Source of the DNA: Mastigocoleus testarum BC008
GTDB lineage: Bacteria > Cyanobacteriota > Cyanobacteriia > Cyanobacteriales > Nostocaceae
DNA: 37,313 nucleotides
Reading direction: 5' to 3'
Assembly (NCBI RefSeq): GCF_001456025.1
Contig: NZ_LMTZ01000014.1
Coordinates: 1-37,313 of the forward strand
Shown here: in pieces, positions 33,403 to 37,313 of the stretch
How positions within the stretch are numbered: position 1 is the stretch's first letter
Layout of the letters: every line of letters begins with the position of its first letter
The notes under the pieces: model-generated
What the model saw: only the letters and a program-made list of their open reading frames with translations
What the model was told of the DNA's origin: nothing
Database searches by the model: none
Made by a program: the position numbers and the translations under genes

Positions 33403-36024
33403 TCAGATTTTAACTTGCTTTAAATCTAATTCCCGAACAAAAATTTCATCAATTGGCAACATCTCACCATCAGTTGTCATAAATTTATGGTCTTTTGTCG
33501 CCCGAATTGTCGAACCATCTTCTAACTCATATTCAAAAACTTCTTGTTGTCCGCGATTATGCCATTGAGCAATGGGTTGGGTGTAAATATTGCCATTCCT
33601 ATCAACACTATAAACATTACACTCAATACCTTTTTCCACAATTGCCCCAATTGGCATAAAACCATATTCAACCGTTAAAACTTCTGTATCGTAGGTTAAA
33701 CAATATTCGGCAAACTTCACCATTTGGTCGAATAACTGCTCGGCAATTTTTTTATTCACACCATTTTTTGCCGAACCATCAATAAAAATTTCTCGATGCT
33801 TCTGCATCTCTTTGAGTTTCTTTTTACCCATAGCGCGGCGCAACAAATCCGCTTGTCCCAAGGAATATCCAGCCATATCCTGAGCAATTTTCATAATTTG
33901 CTCCTGATAGACCATAATTCCATAGGTCTCATCCAAAATTGGTTCTAAGATTTTATGTTCGTAATCAATTTCTTCGCGACCGTGTTTGCGATCAATAAAG
34001 TGGGGGATTAATCCTGCATCCAAGGGTCCCGGTCGATAAAGTGCCAAAATTGAAGATATATCTTCGATGTTAGAAGGCTTCAAATCTCTCACAATTTGAC
34101 GCATCCCTGAAGATTCTAACTGAAAAACACCTTCTAACTCTCCTGCTTCTAAAAGGTTGTAAGTTTTCTGAACATCTTTTGGTAAGGTTTTATGTTCGCC
34201 TTTTTCTAGAATTTTTTGTGCTTTCCTTGCTTGAGTAGTGATATCGTAGGCGTCAATTTTACAATTGTGATTTTGTTCGATTAAATCAAGAGTTTTCTGA
34301 ATCATAGTTAAATTTTTCAGACCCAGAAAATCCATTTTTAACAAACCCAGTGCTTCTAAATCTTCCATATAGTACTGAGTAATTACAGAACCATCATTAT
34401 TTTTTTGTAACGGTACGATTTCATCTAGGGGGTCGGCGGAAATTACTACCCCAGCAGCATGAACGCCAAAAGTTTTGTTTGTCCCCTCAATCCGGATCGC
34501 CATATCAATCCAATGACGAACATGAGGTTCGTTATCATATCTTTCTTTAAATTCTGGTTCTGGGGTATCATCAGAAATCATTTTTTGCAGCTTGGCTGGC
34601 TTACCCCTTGCAACCGGAATCATTTTTGCCATTTTGTCAGATTCGCTGTAAGGAATATTGAGCACCCTTGCCACATCTTTCAATACCGCCTTGGAAGTCA
34701 TACGGTTGAAAGTAATAATTTGAGCTACCTTATCCTCTCCGTAGGTACGCGTAACATAATCAATAACTTTGTCACGTTGTTCGATACAGAAATCCGTATC
34801 AATATCAGGCATAGATTTCCGTTCCGGGTTGAGAAATCTTTCAAACAGCAAACCATGATGCACTGGATCGATATTAGTAATACCCATGGTGTAAGCTACC
34901 AACGAACCTGCAGCCGAACCGCGACCCGGACCAACAGGGATACTACTATCCCGAGCAAATTTAATGTAATCCCACACCACCAAAAAATAAGTTGAAAATC
35001 CCATTCGCTGAATCATTTTCAACTCGTATTCCAACCTTTCTTTATAAGAAAGAGGTACTTCTTGGCGATGTTTGCAATTCAGTTTTTCTAGTAAACCTCC
35101 CCAAGAAACTTCTTCGACGTAGGTATCGGCAGTATGTCCTGAAGGAATGGGAAAATGAGGAATGCGCGGTTCTCCAAGAATATTGTAAGGTTCGATTTTC
35201 TCCGCTACTTCCAACGTGTTGTTTATCGCTTCTTCAATGATATCTGAAGGTAAATGATCGCGGAATAGCTGTTTCATTTCCTCAGCAGATTTGAGATATT
35301 CTGTACCGCTGTAACGCATGCGGTTATCTTCAAAAATCTTTTTACCTGTTTGAATGCACAATAAAGCATCGTGAGCTTCTACGTCATAACAAGAAATAAA
35401 ATGGGAATCGTTGGTTGCAATAACTTTGATATCTAATTCTTTCGCAATTTTAACGATTTCGACATTCACAACTCGGTCTTCCCGAGAACCATGGTCTTGA
35501 ATTTCTAGATAATAATCTTCACCAAAAACATCTTTGTACCATTTTGCAACTTTACGTGCTGCATCTGGTCTACTACTAAGAATTGCTTGGGGAACTTCTC
35601 CACCCAGACAAGCACTCGTAACTATCAAATCTTGATGATATTCTTTTAATAATTCTTTATTAATGCAAGGTCGGGAAAAAATACCCCTACCCTGTACGCC
35701 TTTGAGGTGAGAAGTCGTAGTTAATTTAACTAAATTCTTATAGCCCTGAGTATTTTTAGCTAAAACAACTTGGTGGTAACGAGGACGGCGTTCTTGTTTC
35801 GTTATATCGCCGTTAATAATATACATTTCATTGCCAATAATTGGCTTGATATTTTTGCCACGACAAGTTTTGATTAACTCGATCGCGCCGTACATTACAC
35901 CGTGGTCCGTGAGTGCGATCGCCTCCATTCCTAATCCAATAGCCTTATCTATCAAATTAGGCAATTGGGATGCTCCATCAAGTAAACTATAGTCGCTATG
36001 AATATGTAAAGGAACAAAGGACAT
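33403..36024 (-). CDS. dnaE: DNA polymerase III alpha, N-terminal half with split intein DnaE-N
   Basis: 873 residues: 774 of DNA polymerase III alpha plus a 99-residue N-intein. The PHP domain starts [12 protein letters not shown] (7-18). Palm-domain catalytic acids are in PDIDTD (406-411). The alpha subunit ends at the extein site FAEY (774). In cyanobacteria the polymerase is made as two polypeptides from unlinked genes. The two intein halves associate and splice in trans to join the DnaE-N and DnaE-C exteins. So this gene is not truncated; the other half (DnaE-C with its C-intein) must lie elsewhere and is not in the window. Monocistronic. Confidence 0.97.
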   Translation of the reverse strand: MSFVPLHIHSDYSLLDGASQLPNLIDKAIGLGMEAIALTDHGVMYGAIELIKTCRGKNIKPIIGNEMYIINGDITKQERRPRYHQVVLAKNTQGYKNLVKLTTTSHLKGVQGRGIFSRPCINKELLKEYHQDLIVTSACLGGEVPQAILSSRPDAARKVAKWYKDVFGEDYYLEIQDHGSREDRVVNVEIVKIAKELDIKVIATNDSHFISCYDVEAHDALLCIQTGKKIFEDNRMRYSGTEYLKSAEEMKQLFRDHLPSDIIEEAINNTLEVAEKIEPYNILGEPRIPHFPIPSGHTADTYVEEVSWGGLLEKLNCKHRQEVPLSYKERLEYELKMIQRMGFSTYFLVVWDYIKFARDSSIPVGPGRGSAAGSLVAYTMGITNIDPVHHGLLFERFLNPERKSMPDIDTDFCIEQRDKVIDYVTRTYGEDKVAQIITFNRMTSKAVLKDVARVLNIPYSESDKMAKMIPVARGKPAKLQKMISDDTPEPEFKERYDNEPHVRHWIDMAIRIEGTNKTFGVHAAGVVISADPLDEIVPLQKNNDGSVITQYYMEDLEALGLLKMDFLGLKNLTMIQKTLDLIEQNHNCKIDAYDITTQARKAQKILEKGEHKTLPKDVQKTYNLLEAGELEGVFQLESSGMRQIVRDLKPSNIEDISSILALYRPGPLDAGLIPHFIDRKHGREEIDYEHKILEPILDETYGIMVYQEQIMKIAQDMAGYSLGQADLLRRAMGKKKLKEMQKHREIFIDGSAKNGVNKKIAEQLFDQMVKFAEYCLTYDTEVLTVEYGFMPIGAIVEKGIECNVYSVDRNGNIYTQPIAQWHNRGQQEVFEYELEDGSTIRATKDHKFMTTDGEMLPIDEIFVRELDLKQVKI
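33406..33702 (-). other. DnaE split N-intein
   Basis: 99 residues starting at C775 ([19 protein letters not shown], the intein block A) directly after the extein FAEY. Block B shows [14 protein letters not shown] with the TxxH motif. The end is [14 protein letters not shown]. Close in length and pattern to the Nostoc/Synechocystis DnaE N-inteins. No homing endonuclease is present. Position 1 Cys and block B His are both intact, so splicing is expected. Confidence 0.96.
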
Positions 36025-36623
36025 ATTGTTTCACCCGGCACTCAAAAACCACAAGTGTTTTCCAGAGTAGCGTATGTTGGAGATTAGGGCTATAAGTTTA
36101 TCTTAATTTAGATTTTCTCCAAAAAACTTCAATGTTTCGAGGTGCGAAGCAAGCATGGAGAAAGATTTAGTAAATGCACCTATCATCAGGACTAAACAAT
36201 GAATAAAATCAATTCAATTACCAGACAACAGTCAGATGCAGGACTTTACAAGTAAATGAAGTACATTTTCCCTGCTCCTACATTATTAAAGATGTGAGAT
36301 CTACCTCACTTAAAATTAAATCGGCTGTATGCACTTAAAGGACAGTTCGAACAGGTATTTAGTGATATCAACTGATTCAGATTATGTAGGATTACAAGAT
36401 AATTAAATTTTGAGATAGATAAATAATGAATTTACCGGGGGAAAAGAGAAAGTCGACTGGAGAAAACCGAAAAACGAAAAGTTATTTTATCACCTCCAAA
36501 TTTCAAAACGTTTGTTCTAAATAATTTCTGATTTAACTTCATCAATAGAGTTTATTTTTTTGAACCTTTTACTTACACCATTGACATGATTTTAACTACA
36601 TGATTTTAACTATAAATTTAATT
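36025..36623. other. Intergenic region upstream of dnaE
   Basis: 599 bases with the dnaE promoter on the minus strand. The region is AT-rich, with no gene, RNA or obvious repeat recognised. Confidence 0.45.
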
Positions 36624-36803
36624 TTAATGTGGTCCTTTTGCATCACATTCTTTAGCCCAACATTTTTTAAGAAACTCAATCCGATGAATCAAAGCAAAAC
36701 GTTGAGGATGAATTATAAAATGTTTTTGACGACTAAATACTGGTTGTTGAAGATATTCCCAAAACGGAAAAGGAATTTTGATCCTTTCTGAATTCATTTC
36801 CAT
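36624..36803 (-). CDS. Possible small protein, 59 residues
   Basis: Reads MEMNSERIKIPFPFWEYLQQ then PVFSRQKHFIIHPQRFALIH and RIEFLKKCWAKECDAKGPH. The composition is balanced, with aromatic, Pro, His and Arg residues spread as in a real protein, unlike the Phe/Leu/Lys-rich frame on the opposite strand. Start is ATG 36803 or ATG 36797 (with a GGAA just before it). No family recognised and no signal peptide. Neighbours are non-coding on both sides. Moderate to low confidence. Confidence 0.45.
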   Translation of the reverse strand: MEMNSERIKIPFPFWEYLQQPVFSRQKHFIIHPQRFALIHRIEFLKKCWAKECDAKGPH

Positions 36804-37313
36804 CGCAAACTACTATAAATTTTAAATTGTTACTAAAAACGATCGTAAATATCAGTACAAAAACAAGTACGAATAAATAACAAGTTATATATTACACATT
36901 CTTTGAATAGCTTGACCTTGTGGCAATTGCTGAATATTGGGATATTAATTTATAGTCTGATATTAAGTGAATGCAATGAAATTTTAGTCAAAATGTATTT
37001 CTTCGAGGAATATACCCAAAGTTTTTCCACAGGGTCGTTCAAGAGTTAATAAAATATTACTGAGATATATCATAGATAATTTATATCGTAGCGATTACAA
37101 AAAACTATTATTAATAGTGTTTATATCGATTGTGGACCGTAAATTAACTGAAGATATAGGGATATCATATTTAATTTTTGATAAATAAAATAATTTAACT
37201 GTTTTAAGCCACTATTTTGAGCAATACAACCCATCTTCCGCACTCTAACTGTCACAATCGGTAATTACTTAAATAAATCAATAATAAAAGAGTAAAAAAG
37301 TACTTTTTACCAC
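36804..37313. other. Right-edge AT-rich stretch without a gene
   Basis: 510 bases, very AT-rich. No open frame with coding character, no tRNA and no repeat is recognised. It may hold the promoter of the possible small gene at 36624-36803. Confidence 0.45.

Noticed and set aside
33403..36024. Truncated or broken dnaE
   Set aside because: The end is the hallmark N-intein of split cyanobacterial DnaE, with block A Cys and block B TxxH, so the gene is complete as a half.
36600..36791. 63-codon plus-strand frame
   Set aside because: Phe/Leu/Lys-rich, and the opposite strand of the same bases reads more like a protein.

Overview
The window comes from a cyanobacterium, most likely a filamentous heterocyst-forming (Nostocales-type) lineage. 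Four things support this. The palindrome GCGATCGC (HIP1) recurs throughout, for example near 4809, 10338, 10560, 12210, 15060, 16995, 18150, 20632, 28764 and 35885. The DNA polymerase III alpha gene ends in a split DnaE N-intein. There is a CYP110-like P450, an NdhK and an FtsH of cyanobacterial type. Intergenic DNA is rich in heptamer tandem repeats and dispersed inverted repeats. Gene density is low and the intergenic DNA is AT-rich.

Layout. 1-6.6 kb: a ParB-like small protein, an atypical SDR, a large beta-propeller protein with an acidic 30-residue repeat tail, a small secreted protein and a Uma2-family nuclease-like protein. 6.8-10.0 kb: a TRAP-type (DctP) binding protein whose 5' end is welded onto a truncated glutathione S-transferase gene, then an ABM-fold monooxygenase, a GNAT and a DUF3291 protein. 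10.2-16.3 kb: a LysR regulator, RtcB, a solitary NdhK paralogue, a Coq4-family protein and a P450. 16.3-20.7 kb: a compact minus-strand housekeeping block (J-domain/TPR protein, HisZ, inositol monophosphatase family, lipoprotein thermonuclease, 2Fe-2S ferredoxin). 20.8-26 kb: tRNA-Ser(GGA), a 31-bp minisatellite, a glycosidase-like protein that appears internally deleted, a small zinc-ribbon-like protein, a GNAT, tRNA-His(GTG), a DUF4359 protein and more than 1 kb of empty DNA. 26-30 kb: sirohydrochlorin chelatase and uroporphyrinogen-III methyltransferase with overlapping reading frames (siroheme/corrinoid branch), then ftsH with a clear terminator. 30.6-33 kb: a minus-strand accessory cluster with a saccharopine-dehydrogenase-like enzyme, an unknown protein and a frameshifted membrane protein with an effector-associated-domain (EAD1-like) N-terminus. 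33.4-36 kb: the dnaE N-half with its split intein. The last 1.3 kb is almost empty apart from one possible 59-residue gene.

How genes work together. Clear functional pairs are the chelatase/CobA pair (4-nt overlap), the J-protein/HisZ pair (1-nt gap), the DUF3291/GNAT pair (9-nt gap) and the unknown-127-aa/Lys1-like pair (5-nt gap). No complete defence or mobile system is present. The most interesting points are the split intein, the orphan NdhK, the GST/DctP junction, the decayed EAD1 protein and the Lys1-like enzyme. All family calls are from reading the sequence and remembered family features; no database search was run.
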